NCBI GenBank assembly: GCA_003342895.1
Contig: PTFA01000011.1
Coordinates: forward strand, 1,818,629-1,882,628
Direction of reading: 5' to 3'
Length of the DNA: 64,000 nucleotides
From: Casuarius casuarius
Lineage: Eukaryota; Chordata; Aves; Casuariiformes; Casuariidae
The position numbers and the translations under genes are program-made. Each line of letters begins with the position of its first letter. Position 1 is the first letter of the stretch. Below, in pieces: positions 52,419-64,000 of this stretch. Below the pieces are notes generated by a model that was not told where the DNA came from, did not search any database, and saw only the letters and a program-made list of their open reading frames with translations.

Positions 52419-54073
52419 TCTTCAAAACCATCCACAGCGCTGTCCTTACATCCCCAGTCTGTGCAGTACTTGCCACGTGCCTCTATCTTTGTGGTCCACT
52501 GTAAGACAAAAGAAGAAGATGAAGAAAAGGAGTACTGTCTGAAACAAGAGAGCTCTAAGTTCCGTCATACCTATTTAAGCATGCAGGTAGTGACCTTGTG
52601 AAGGTTGCCTGTCTTTTTCTTTGGGAGTGGGTGACACAGCTGGGAGATGTTTTTGATAGTAAATGAGCCAGTAAGGTACCTTTCTTTCAGTGAGACTTTG
52701 CAAGTTCTGTCAATCCTACTTTTAGAGACATAAACTGATAAATCTTCCTGGCCATATGTTATGCCTACAAGCTCATTTGTTATCAGTCACAACTGGTCCA
52801 TTTAGTATTCCGTTACTACTTGGTACATATGTGAAAACTGCCATTGCTGGGAGGCCAGTGTTACTGGAAAGATGCAAAGGTGTTGTATGCTATCAATGCT
52901 TTGCTTCATTTTAAGAGGAGATCTCAAATTACTGTGCAGTAACAAATGCAAGAACAAGTTTGCGCTTACAATCATGGATTCAAGTATAAAGAAAAGGTTT
53001 TGTTGGCTTTCCTCCACATGCGTATTTACCAAGAGAGAATTTTGTTTTGTTTAGTGGCCACAGTAATATTACATTGCCATTAAGAAGAACCTGCTGAATC
53101 AGACATTTCTGAGATTTTTGTAACTTGATTAAGCTTATGCTGTAATTAAAGAAATCTGCCAGTTCTTTGCAGTTATTACACTAATGTTTGTGCGATGTGT
53201 TCCCCAATCTGTTATTGAATCGCTTCTTTACATAAATGTAACTCCCNGGTGGGCCGCTACACTGGTGCTTTTAATTGCTTTTTATTTACTTTGCTCCAGA
53301 ATTATCATTTTGCTTTCATCAACACTTATGGGTAATTTAATACTTACAAACTAAACTCGTTAAGATCAAAGCACTAACTGCAGTGCTTGTTCCATGCTTT
53401 TATTTCTCTGTCAGTTATAACCTTTAGGTTAAACATATGTTGACACACCTTCTGAGTGTATTTTGTGAAGGAAAATTATATCTTTCCATTATTGGTAGGT
53501 TTGCAAACTATTTCATTTCTTTCAAGAACAGACTGTGAGATCTCTGTACCTGTTCATTAGAAAAGGAAGGTGATTATTCTCAGTACTGGCATAGTGTAAA
53601 GATCATGTGAGGTGACTTAGGAAACAGCTATGGAAGAGTATCCTATCCCTTTACTATACAGACTGTAATGCTGCTTGTGCTCTGAGTGCAGCACATGGAG
53701 TTTACCAGCTGTGACTGGTCCCCTTGGAACCAATGATAATACTTCTGGTAGAAAGCACTAGAGTTAGCGAAAAATGTTGCAAAATTGGATAGCTGACACA
53801 CTGATAAAAGTAAAATAGGATGCAGCAAAAAAATCAATGCTCTTGCNCTAATGCTATGATACTGAATATTCTAAGTGACTGTGAGCTGCCCTCCTGCTTA
53901 GAGTATTGACTTGTGAATGAAGGTAAATTAAACTCNGCTATATGAAGTGGTTACTTTTCCCCAGCTTTTCATCATGTTGCATTGTGTTTGATGTACTTGT
54001 CCCTACTGAAGTAGTGACTGCCTGAAGGAAATGGTGAATTTGACTGCTGAGACTAAGCCACAAGTGTTTGAAA
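52419..54073. other. Unique noncoding stretch
   Basis: No gene or repeat family recognised. Three Ns lie at 53247, 53847 and 53936. Confidence 0.5.
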
Positions 54074-54078
54074 GTCAG
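54074..54078. repeat. Target-site duplication, left copy (GTCAG)
   Basis: GTCAG precedes the LTR terminus TGTTATGG and recurs exactly after the other terminus. Confidence 0.87.
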
Positions 54079-54812
54079 TGTTATGGAAAAATTATGCTCA
54101 CTTAGCCACCATAACAAGGTCTGGCCTTAGGTTCCGACTGAGAAGTCTGAAGCCAAATTAGAGCTAAATTAAATAAATAAATTTTAATAACGCATGTGCA
54201 GCATTTACAGCTCGACCTGGGTGCCTCCGAAGAGGGACCCCGAACAAAGAAATCCCTGGGCAATTATAACTTTTCAATCTAAGTTCTCCACCCCTCACAC
54301 GGTAGTTTGGACCAATAGTAATAATCAGGTCTAAGGTCTTCCCGTTCCTTATTCAGTCCAATTGTTGTCCCTAGGCAGGCTGTTTCTTTCCTTATCTTTA
54401 CTGTTGCGGTTTCTGCTGATGGAACCTTTGTTCCTTGTCAGATCTCATCGTTGTCTCTCAAGGTCCTGACGAGGAGGAGGTAATTCCTGACCACAACAAT
54501 TAACACTGCTCCAGCAGTGAGAGGAGGCTTTGTTTCTCAAGGTCCTGACGCCCTGCACAGGCCTTATTCCAAAGTCTTGACATCCTCCCTTTCGGAGTGT
54601 GAGACACAGAATGCAGACTGCTTGTAACTCCCTTATCTTCCCAGCTTGAACCAGCTCTGGGGCCCTTTCTTACTGAGCTAGGTGAAAGTTCCTCATGTGA
54701 TCTGAGTGCGGCCTACAGCTTCAGCAAATTTAGCTACTCATGCTAAGCAGGTTTTATATAAGTTGTGCTATGGGGCTGACTCTAGACAGTTCCAGTTCAA
54801 TATTCTTTAACA
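54079..54812 (-). mobile_element. Solo LTR of an endogenous retrovirus, 734 bp
   Basis: The ends form a 5-bp terminal inverted repeat (TGTTA...TAACA) flanked by exact 5-bp duplications (GTCAG). Read on the minus strand, a TTCGGGGTCCCTCTTCGGAG block, then a weak polyadenylation signal ATTAAA (54188-54183), lies about 105 bp from the 3' end. This gives a plausible R-U5 and sets the orientation. A 15-bp direct repeat (CTCAAGGTCCTGACG) occurs twice in U3, at 54457 and 54536. No internal retroviral region adjoins, so it is a solo LTR. A 5-bp duplication and this terminus fit ERVL- or gamma-like families better than ERVK. Orientation is an inference, since AATAAA also occurs by chance on the plus strand near 54172. 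Confidence 0.88.
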
Positions 54813-54817
54813 GTCAG
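54813..54817. repeat. Target-site duplication, right copy (GTCAG)
   Basis: Exact match to 54074-54078 across the LTR. Confidence 0.87.
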
Positions 54818-55974
54818 GGCTTCCAGTTATGCTTGACCCGGTGGTACTTGAGACTCTGTGGGCGTATTGAAAATTACGTGGCTTTGGGAGTACTAGAAAA
54901 AGAGTTAAGTGAATGACAGGTCCAGGGCAATGGTACGGTGTATGAGTGGTCAGCAGGGTAAAAGCAAACCTAATTATAGGAATTATAAATGAGAATAACT
55001 TTGACTTGAGGAGAACAGCGCAGGCTGAGAAAACAGCCCCAAAAATACATGGTCAGAAATGAAGGGAACCAGCTTGCACTTGCTAATAGTTTTGTCTTCA
55101 GCAAACAGTCTTAAGCTCATACTCAAAGCATGTAGAGTAAAATCTAAACCAAGACAGCCATGGAGCCATTCTGGATGGTGAGCAGAATGCAGGCTACCTC
55201 AAAATAGGAGGAAAAGCAGACATGGGAGAGGTTCGCTATCTTAGCTGCCAAGCGAGAAACAGAACTAGCTATTCTGTTAGCACAGCAGGAGAGATTTATA
55301 TTGTACAGAGAGAAAATGAAACAAAGAAAGACACAGGCCTGTAGATAAGAGGGAGAGTTGCCAAGACAATAAAAGAAGGTATTTATTTGGCAGTGCAACA
55401 GAGACTTTCTTTTGATTGTCACTGAAAAACATACTCTGACTGACATGGAGCATAAGTCCTTTCTGTGAAGACACTAACGTGACATTTGCTGGAAAACTTA
55501 GAGGGTTGAATGCTATCCACACCTACCAGCTGTGTTGCTAAGGGAGCAATGCCATCTCTTTTACATAAGGCTGCCCAGTTTGCCATTAATGGGGGGAANA
55601 GTATGTCTTTGGCTGGTATTGAACAAGGTTTCGCAAGCCTTGAACAAATTGAACATTATTTGAAATCATGCATTCGTCACCTGGCTGCTGTTCCTCCCGC
55701 CTGTTTCTCTTGTGTTTACTGAAGTCCTGCTTGGAAGCTTCTTGCCAGGAGTCATAGAGACTTTCCTTGCTTGTTGATGTAGCAGACTTCGGGGTTTGAA
55801 CACCTGTTGTGAGGTTTTCCAAATACTGCAATTCAGTTATAACAGCCGTGACTCATGAAGACCCACACACAGTGAAGATTTTAGAAAATATTTAAATGCA
55901 ATTGCATGGGATCAGCCATGTGAGTACAAAGCAGCGGGTGACACACTGGCCATAACGGAATACTGATTTGCTAT
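54818..55974. other. Unique noncoding stretch
   Basis: No gene or repeat family recognised. The minus frames at 55144-55446 and 55277-55522 overlap each other and have no recognisable character. Confidence 0.5.
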
Positions 55975-56045
55975 TCATCAAGTCCTGAAGTCCTGAGGGA
56001 CCTCCTGAGGTCCCTTCTAAACCAAGTTTTCCTATGATCCTAAGT
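55975..56045 (+). mobile_element. CR1 LINE 3' end, tiny fragment
   Basis: GGGACCTCCTGAGGTCCCTT followed by CTAAACCAAGTTTTCC and TATGATCCTAAG fits the extreme 3' end of an old CR1 subfamily in plus orientation. It is too short and diverged for subfamily assignment. Confidence 0.6.
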
Positions 56046-58929
56046 TTGTAATCATCCTCTTGTGCAAGACACCTTCCTCAGCTTGGTATTATGGCACAGG
56101 AGTGGGCTATCTTTGTGGCCACTGAACACTCTCAAGGGGCAAGTTCTAGCAGCTTTCACTTCTTTGTACATTTGGCAACACAGCTGCGTTCTTAATAAAA
56201 AAAAACAAAGAGGGTTGGGGGAGAGAGAAAGCATGATGTAAAAGCTCTAGTTTGGGACAACTATGAGAGATCTTCAGCCTCTCCACTAACTCCACTCAGT
56301 ACTGCAGGGCATACAGCTCTGGTAGAGGCATGGCTTTGATTGCTAAGTACAGCAAAAGATTAGTCTTGGATCCATTCCATCCTCATCCATTGAGGGCCTG
56401 GATTTATTGGGAAGCTGCTTGCTTAACCTCTGTGGTACAGGGCTCATCTAGCATTGCTCTGAAGTGAGGATGTCTGGGCATGCATGAAACGGCACCAACC
56501 AGGTTGATGCTTCATCCTCTGGGATGAGAGGAGATTCATAGAGATGTAACACATCTCCTCAGTACCAGCCAGCATCAAATCTCAGTTGTGGCCTCTGGTC
56601 AATGTGGATAGAAGGCGTTGTCTTCTAAAGATTGACATCAGGACAGTGTCATCCATAACAGAACTTTGTAGTTGCTAAGGCCAACTGGAAGACTAAAGAA
56701 TATTTGACTTGTTGGAACGTGAGCAGTTCTCATTTGTTCAGGGCTCAATTCTGGGTTGTCCAGCCTCACAGCTGGTTTATTCTGAGAAGTTTTGGTGGCA
56801 TAACTATATTGGTTAGAATATTTTTAATTATTCTGGTAATTGATGCAGCTATATCAGTAAAAGCCCAGTATGGCTGCAGTTAAAACAATGTAAAACATGC
56901 ATTGTACTGCAATAGCTCATTTCACTTTCTATATCTACTTGTGTTGATGTAGGAGCATTTATACCAATTTGAGTTTGCCTCATTGGAGGGTAAGAGGAGA
57001 GGGAGGAAAGAGTATCACTTTAACTCTGATGGCTTAGTTAAAGCCAGCCCACCTCCTTTCCCCCCTCAAATTATCTCATCTTTCCTAAGAGCAGAACTGC
57101 ATGTGCTGAATTAGAAACCATATTAATGTATCAGCCATGCTAAAAAAAACAAAACCAAGCAGCTAGGCAATTGATTACTCTTTGGGGCATCTGCCGGCAG
57201 CCTGAGTAGCTCCCATAATTCATCCTGTTGACAGGTCTCATTGACTTTGTTTAGCAAATATAAGCTAATTTCATCCAAGCACTTTGCCAAACAGTCCACC
57301 AGTCTAAATGGCTAATAATGGCTATCTGGATTTAAATATAGCTATAAGGCTGTAAAAATGCTATAAAAGCCTTTCATGGCAAAAATAGTAGAAAGTGTTT
57401 GCATAATTGCTTCTGTGCTAGGCCTTTTGTCATTATAAAAATGTTGAGCACATGTGCTCACAACCACACAAAAAAATTACACGCTTATCCAGTAGGATGA
57501 TATGAGCACAAAAGACTAATACAAACCTGGCCTCCACATGAATGTAGTTCAGGTGAACTTCATTGTAACAGCCTGAATTGTCTGCACTGTCTTCTTTATG
57601 AAGAGCATAAAGGCAATTCATGCATTTAGGCTGCTGATGGACACCAGCAGAAAGGGTAACAGCATAATCTGTTAGGCTGTTGTTTGTCAGGCAGTGGATT
57701 GTGTTTTCGTCTGGAGGCTGCCAAGCCCTGACTGAGTCCAGATTTCAGACTTCAGTCTCTGCCGTTGGCAGCAAGCAAGGAATCCTGTAAAGAGGGGTTT
57801 GAAAAGGGTCAGCTGCTATGCCAAGAACATCTTATATGTCCATCATGATAGTTCCTATGTGTTATGAGACAAATGTTGTATGGCAAAAATCGAAAAGGAT
57901 ATATCCACCTTTAAAAATTATAGCTTAGTATTTCAAATACTTGCCCCAAAAATAGAAAGCTGAGAAATTTCTTCCTGAGGAAATGCAGTTGCCTAACTAA
58001 AGGCAAGACTGCAGGAGGCACGACAGGTACTATGGAGACCTGCTCTGACAGAAATGGGCAACTTTCTTGGACCAGGGAGGATGAGCAAGGGAAAGAAGGG
58101 AGGCAATTTCAAAAAGCTCTCCCTGTGTTTGCTAAGATGATGTAGATTTAGATTAAATTTTAAAATATATTTTGCTATATGATCCTATCTTGCTCTAGAA
58201 GTTGGATGCTATTCTTAATGGCTAATATTTCTGCATTGACTATGTTTTGTAGAGCCTTTTATGCATCTGTTCAGGAGACCCTGGGTAATGCCGTGCTTCA
58301 ACAAGAGTCCTGGCTTTAACAGAAGTAAACAGGATTTGCTGGGGGTTGTCTGTCCCTGCTGTCTTGTCTTTTATGAAATAGACCCCATACAGAACTGAGA
58401 TCCTGAAGTATTCCTGTTCATTTGTGAGCAGACAGCAAAGCTAATCAACTGTGTCAGTTATTCATGCAGTCCAATGATAACAACTGGGAGTGGTTAATGA
58501 GTTTTCATTTGTTTTGTATGTTACAGGCAAATATTTAGTGTCTAAGACCTCACTTCTGAACATTTTTGTTTAACCTACGTCATCATTCAGCAGTGGAAGA
58601 CAACATCACGGATCACATATTAGAACCAATCTTGGTGTTTCTGTGTGGGGCTCCCCCTCGTCTTGTAGCTGTGCCAGCTGCAAATGTACTGCTGGGCTTT
58701 GAAACTAGGAGTTCTGTTTTGTTTTAATAAACTATCATGCTTACAGGTAGTAACTACCTAGAAAAGTAAAGATTCCTGTTTTTGGGACACTGCTGTACGT
58801 ATAAAACTGTTACAGGGATGTGCACCATAGCTTCATGTTTTGAAACAGTTATGACCATGCCTACTCTCTGCTACTGGTATACATTAGGTATGTTTTGAAC
58901 GTGCCTCTAAGATTATACCTACCAAGGTA
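56046..58929. other. Unique noncoding stretch
   Basis: No gene or transposon recognised. The portion at about 57120-57430 is dense in AT-rich regulatory-like motifs and is discussed as a finding. Confidence 0.5.
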
Positions 58930-59277
58930 ATCCTTTCCTTTCCTCTCCTTTCCTCTCCTTTCCTCTCCTTTCCTCTCCTTTCCTTTCCTCTCCTTTCCTC
59001 TCCTTTCCTCTCCTTTCCTCTCCTTTCCTCTCCTTTCCTCTCCTTTCCTCTCCTTTCCTCTCCTTTCCTTCCCTTTCCTTCCCTTTCCTTCCCTTTCCTT
59101 CCCTTTCCTTCCCTTTCCTTTCCCTTTCCTTCCCTTTCCTTCCCTTTCCTTCCCTTTCCTTCCCTTNCTTTCCTTTCCTTTCCTTTCCTTTCCTTTCCTT
59201 TCCTTTCCTTTCCTTTCCTTTCCTTTCCTTTCCTTTCCTTTCCTTTCCTTTCCTTTCCTTTCCTTTCTTCTTTTCTT
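58930..59277. repeat. Pure-pyrimidine satellite, TTTCC-related, about 350 bp
   Basis: An uninterrupted C/T strand in three zones: a 10-bp unit TCCTTTCCTC (about 58930-59065), a unit of TTCCCTTTCC type (about 59066-59160), then plain TTTCC repeats (about 59168-59265). A 155-codon frame on the other strand, made only of K, G, E and R with one X, is an artefact of the repeat. An N sits at 59167, at the zone boundary. Array length is likely to vary between individuals. Confidence 0.97.
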
Positions 59278-61236
59278 CTTATGCCTCCTCTGGAGGAATT
59301 TTGGCTTTGTGGCCAGAATTGCATGGCCTTAAATATCTGCTCCTCCATCACTCATCCGTAATCTGTAAAATGGAGGTTGATGTGGCCTGTATGAAGTGTT
59401 GTTAGGATATATAACTGTCCTCAGAACAGATTGGTGATTGTGTTACAATAAAAAATGGTGCTTGAGTTAACCCTTCACAGAGGTGTCTGTCTAATACCCC
59501 TTTAGTTAGTCGGTGCTAGTTGATCTAGCGCTGCTGGCGCTCCCCCTTTAGTAATCCCTGAAATGCTAGAAGGGTAGCAGTATGGTTTGCAGTAATTTGC
59601 ACTCCAGTGTAGAGCATGAGTAGTTTTCTTTTTCTTTAGCTAGTATTTTGAACCTTCTTCTACATGGCCTGAACAAATATGTAAGTGACAGACAGGTCAG
59701 ACAGTGAAACACCATCTTGAGAGAGGTCAGCACAGCAATATGCATGGAGAAATTTCCCTTCTATCTGCTCTATGGAGAAGCCTTGATAGATAGCAAGCAG
59801 ATGGCTTTGCTCTGTCGGCAGCAGCAGGTCTCCTAAAACACCAGATTGTTGAGGCAATGAGGTGCTGTCCTCTTACTACACCTTAAATGTTCATAAGCAT
59901 GGTTCTCTTCAGCAGTTGAATGTTTAGCATTTGCCTTTCTACAAGACAAAGAGCATTTTAATCCTTTAAAGAGACTTTTTTTAAAGGGAATATGTGAAAA
60001 TGAGGACTGCAACATAGATGCGTGTTTGCTAATGGCAGTGGACGACTGGATTCAGCAACATATGAGGGCTCTACCAGCTTTACAGTCCCGTAATATTTGC
60101 AAAATTACTTTCTCAAAAAGCCAGTACTATGCAGAGGCTATGCTAAATAGTGAATAACTAAAACCTGTCTGGGAATGATTATACNTGTAATTTAGCTCTC
60201 AGGTGTGCACAAAAGAAAAGGAAATGAGAATGTTATAATTTGGGATTGCTTATTTGATTTGCCTTGTTCAAATGACTCCAAATCTGAACTAAAAGCACTA
60301 TCCTGTATGCCACAAAGCACAGCAAATCTCAAAGCAATATGAATACATGTGTTACTCTTGGCCTTATGGATTTATTCTTTAAATAAGACCAAGTGCCTTT
60401 GAAATGGAAGTGCAAGTGGCTGTGGCTCCTGGGGAAACTCCTCCGGCTTCCCCTTTAGGTAAAGGTTGCTGCAAATCGACATATTTCATCCACATGTCCT
60501 ACATGTTCTGTGCCACCATTCACAGTCCCCAGCTGATAAATGAGACTGAATTTGTTCCTGAAGAGAGAAGCTCTATTGGTGTACAGTCTCTGTGGAAATC
60601 TAAAAATAGAGAACTACTTTAGCAAATAGACTTCAAATAATGGTCCCCAACAGCACCCAAATGGCACATTGCACTGTATTTAGGCCAAAATCACTATATG
60701 GGCTTTTTTTCCTTAATCATTCCGAAGTACATCATTTCCTGATTTTGATTGTTTCCTATGTAGACTGAGGAGATGCAACAAAACAACTTCATTTAAGTAA
60801 TATAATGTGTTAAAAGATGTTCATGCTATGAGTGTGCCTGCCCTCTATCCATGATCACTCTGCAGGTTATGTATGTGTACCCAGTCATACTTTTAATTTG
60901 TTAAAGGAGGTGCTTTCAGTGACAGCACAGAGCTTGGGATGGGAGTGGAGCAGTACCTGGGTATTTGCTCATCTTCTCAAGTGGGTTTCGCACCATGGGC
61001 CAAGTTCCATGCAGATTTGGCCAAGCTAAGTACAGTAGTTCAAAACTTGGGTAGGTGCAAGGTTCAGCCACATCTTTGACTACTGCATATTTTTTCTTCT
61101 GTTTTGCAGTAGGTGCATTTCTAAGGTATTCATGACTTTGGTACAAAGAATGAGAAATAACATATTCAGTGAGGGGTCATAGGGATGATAATGCAGGAAC
61201 AGGGTGCCAAGACGCAGGATTATCACTTCTGGATTG
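59278..61236. other. Unique noncoding stretch
   Basis: No gene or repeat family recognised. Short frames at 59660-59857 and 59833-60015 (minus) and 60404-60622 (plus) show nothing identifiable. Confidence 0.5.
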
Positions 61237-61695
61237 ATGGATGACCTAAAAATGTGGGCTGCTACATTTGGATGTAGTGATTCATGTCAAGAAATGAAAT
61301 GGTGCTTGGCCAAAGAAACAAGTGAGCTTGATTTGTTTCTGCAGCCCATGCACACTAATGCCTATGTTTTCATAAAAATCTTCATCACAGATGAAATTAC
61401 TATGAAAGGCCCATATTTGCAAGTTTGCAAGGCATCAACTGAAAGAAAAGGAAGGAGAGAGCCAGTGTGTCATTTAAAGAGGTCCATGGTTTCAGAAATT
61501 TCTATTGTACATGAAGAACAGACCTGTTCAGTGTTTTCAGAAACTCTGTTCCTGCATACAGTATTTGTTGCCAAGGAGAGTATCCAAGAAGCTGTTAAAA
61601 TGTCTTTATGCAAGAGAGCAGAAAATGAAGCTTTAATTTCTTATGTAGTATTGCTGTTTGCCTTTCAGGATAGCACATGTATTGTCTCTCTTTAA
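61237..61695 (+). other. Unexplained reading frame, 152 codons from ATG
   Basis: The frame is open from at least 61204 (GTG); the first ATG is at 61237-61239 in a weak Kozak context (T at -3, G at +4). It ends at a TAA at 61693-61695. The product would be about 152 residues with no transmembrane segment, repeat, zinc finger or transposon motif that I can see. The DNA is AT-rich, where a run this long is uncommon but not extraordinary across six frames of 64 kb. No splice sites or polyadenylation signal stand out clearly. It could be a chance frame, a lineage-specific gene or a decayed retrocopy. Confidence 0.13.
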
Positions 61696-63139
61696 TTTTT
61701 TTTCCTCCTTCCTCTTATGTAAACTCTGTTTATATTATGCTAGAAACATACATGAAAGAGAGGGTGTGTGGAGGGAAGAAGCAAGAATTTGTGTGTGCAG
61801 TGATATTTAGATCTAAAAAGCTGCTTCTGCTGTGAAATGGATTGAGAAGAGTTAATTTTTTTTAATCCAGTGATTGCAATTACACTTCCTTCTAACAAGA
61901 ATAAACCCCCCCAGCTCAAGGCAGCATATCACCCCTCTCTTTATTTAGAAGCTCATCAGCTTTATTATGTCTGTTAGATATAGAGCTGTTTTGGGATATA
62001 TTTTGGGGATATAGCTTAGCTGTGTTTGCCCTATGGAAATAATGTCACAGAGGTAGTATACCTGCTCCTCTCTCCTCCTTTATGTTTCAGCTAGAGAGAT
62101 CAAAAGACAAAAGGTATACGGCGGTTTATGTTGCTACTACCATGCCGTCCTAGAGCCTTACAAACAGGAAAGGAACGTGAGGGGGATCTTTGTGCCTTTC
62201 TGAGGACTAGAACAGGCATAAACTGAGTTAATGCTGGTATGTGTAGCAAGAAGAGCTCAAATACAAGGAAAAAGAATCAGTCATCCTCTATTTTCTCTGA
62301 TTTTGCATTTTTACCATTAAGCAGGTGTCCCTTTGGATACATTTCTCATTTTGCATAACTAAGAAACTTGCATGGACCTGTGCACCTCTGTCTTTCTGAA
62401 ACACTGCCTATGTTTCTAGATTGTAATAGTCTGAAATAGCAGTTCAGGTTTGGAAATGAATGGAATTTTGGTTGGAAATTTAAATGAAACTGAATGGAAA
62501 AGGTTTGAAGAATTAAGATTCATGGTAGCTTAAAAAAGACTCAAACTATAAGCCATGCTTCAAAGNGTTTTTACACCACATTAAAAAATTGAGTGAGAGT
62601 TAGGTTTGTAGCTTCTGCCATTTTCTTTTTATTAGTCTGCTACTTGAAAGAGGAAGGGATACATTCTATATATATATATAAAAAACCCCAAAACTTTATC
62701 CTTTCCTCCATCAATATTTCCCTCTTTTGTGTTAAAATGCCAGTTGTTAAGGTAGAGTTCTCTGTGTATGTTTTCAGTGAGTTTCCCAGAAGCAGTCATT
62801 TCCATAGCCGTGGCTCTATGTATGATGATAACATCAACCTCCAAAAGCAGGTTCATTTCTTGGCAGCTGAACTGAAGATTTAGAAAGGCACAAGTCAGGC
62901 TTTCAGGGAAACACCGTGTGAAGAGGAGAACCCCAGATCCAGAAGGCATTCCTCTGCTTGCAGAGTCAAATTGCTACTTAAGCAGGTAGCTTTCAAAATG
63001 TGGCTTGGCTTTCCCGTACAGGCTGGTAAAGAACTGCTGAGCTTTAGCCTGTTTTTTTTGTGTAGAGTGAAAATTGGTCCCTACAGTGCTACAAGGGGGT
63101 TGAGAATGTAGATAAAACAGTAATAATTTTAGAAGCATT
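61696..63139. other. Unique noncoding stretch
   Basis: Includes a TA-rich run at about 62668-62682. No gene or repeat family recognised. Confidence 0.5.
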
Positions 63140-63620
63140 CAGCCTAATATGCTCTCACCAGGTGGTTTTCTAAGGATGGCTTTCTTTCCTCTCTTCTTTT
63201 CTTTGCCTTTTGAGGAAATAAAGTCTGCAGTCCTCACGCTGTGAATGCCCAGTTTCCGCCCCCTCTCCTGCACGCTCCACTGTGCTGCAGAACGAACAGC
63301 TTCCCTTGTTCGGTTCAGGATGGTGCAAGCCTCCCTGTGCGCACTGGCTCCCATGAGTCCTGCCTGGGGAGGTGGCAAACTGAGTTGCATCAGCCTGGCA
63401 TGTCCCTTCTTCTGACGCAGTCCCCCGATGTGTGCCAGTCTCTGACAAACCTGGTCCTATCCCACGACAGCAGCCCCCTGGCTGCGTTCTCCCTGCTCAC
63501 ATGGGGCGAAGGGCAGGGATGGGGTGGTTTGCAGCTACCTCCCTTTTCTCCACACCCGGCAGACATTCAGGTGATTTGAGATGCTGTTTAGTGGAGTTTG
63601 GTATCCTACAGACTTAGTAG
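63140..63620. other. GC-richer block with overlapping open frames
   Basis: Three to four frames of 60-112 codons overlap on both strands (for example 63241-63579 plus, 63170-63448 minus). Simultaneous openness on both strands is the mark of few stop codons in GC-rich DNA, not of coding selection. No CpG-island density or recognisable exon is evident. Confidence 0.4.
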
Positions 63621-64000
63621 GAGACAATTTTTTTTGTGCCTTTTTTAGACTTTTTTTCCAGCCAGATTTTTGCTTTAATATCAACGTCTGAGAATTAGAT
63701 TTGTGAGTCTGCCCCCTCATCAGCTATTAAAATGGATGTATTTTAGCACAAGAAGGTCTTGCAGGATCTAACTCTGCAGCTTTCATGCACCTTATGCTCA
63801 AGTGCAGATACTACCTATTTAAGCATAAAAGTCTATAAAACCTGCACTTCCTTCCATCACCATGATGTATTGTAGCTCCCAGGTCTACACTCAGCATGCA
63901 GCACAAATCAAATTTCTAGGCAACCGGATCTGTTTCCTACTTCACTTGGTTATAAGACAATAATTCATTTTCCATTAATTTTCACATGGATTATACTTTC
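63621..64000. other. Unique AT-rich end of window
   Basis: T-rich tracts at 63629-63657, then plain AT-rich sequence. No features recognised. Confidence 0.5.

Noticed and set aside
58884..59351. 155-codon minus-strand frame rich in K, G, E and R
   Set aside because: It is a translation of the pyrimidine satellite; the period of the repeat removes stop codons.
63139..63617. Cluster of frames in the GC-richer end block as an exon
   Set aside because: Several frames are open on both strands at once, which reflects low stop density; no clear splice pair.
1..64000. CRISPR arrays, operons, tRNA or rRNA genes
   Set aside because: No regularly spaced repeats with unique spacers, no cloverleaf or rRNA core sequences noticed, and the genome type is vertebrate.

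Overview
The window reads as gene-poor vertebrate DNA, most likely from a bird. It is AT-rich and has no bacterial-style operons. Its only recognisable elements are CR1 non-LTR retrotransposon fragments, with the (ATTCTGTG)n 3' ends typical of sauropsid CR1, and two solo LTRs of endogenous retroviruses. Crocodile or turtle DNA cannot be excluded, but the better-preserved CR1 copies and the LTR types look avian. Many isolated single N bases point to a draft vertebrate assembly. No complete protein-coding gene, tRNA, rRNA or CRISPR array could be supported. The window is probably an intergenic desert or part of a very large intron.

Layout. 1-5.7 kb: unique AT-rich DNA with a near-perfect 253-bp tandem duplication (433-942) and an old CR1 3' end (3930-4172). 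5.7-6.7 kb: a CR1 copy on the minus strand. 6.7-14.5 kb: unique DNA, with one short minus-strand reading frame near 10 kb that has a splice-acceptor-like sequence in front of it. 14.5-17.3 kb: a CR1 cluster with a fairly well-preserved plus copy, an older plus copy, and an inverted fragment abutting the older one. 17.3-26.2 kb: unique DNA. 26.25-28.55 kb: a 383-bp solo LTR with perfect 6-bp target-site duplications, next to an ancient minus-strand CR1 of about 1.85 kb. 28.5-49.6 kb: mostly unique, with a GC-richer block near 34-35 kb holding long overlapping reading frames, a 19-bp minisatellite and a 26-bp palindrome. 49.6-56.1 kb: three CR1 pieces, a second palindrome and a 734-bp solo LTR with 5-bp target-site duplications. 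58.9-59.3 kb: a 350-bp pure-pyrimidine satellite. 59.3-64 kb: unique, with a 153-codon reading frame and a GC-rich terminal block.

No set of genes here works together. The history that can be read is layered retrotransposition: an ancient CR1 layer, younger CR1 copies, and two LTR insertions reduced to solo LTRs by recombination. I found no convincing new biological system. The items most worth checking are the unexplained reading frames at 9.8-10.1, 34.3-34.95 and 61.2-61.7 kb, the two perfect 26-bp palindromes, the recent tandem duplication, and the AT-rich motif clusters near 41.4 and 57.3 kb.
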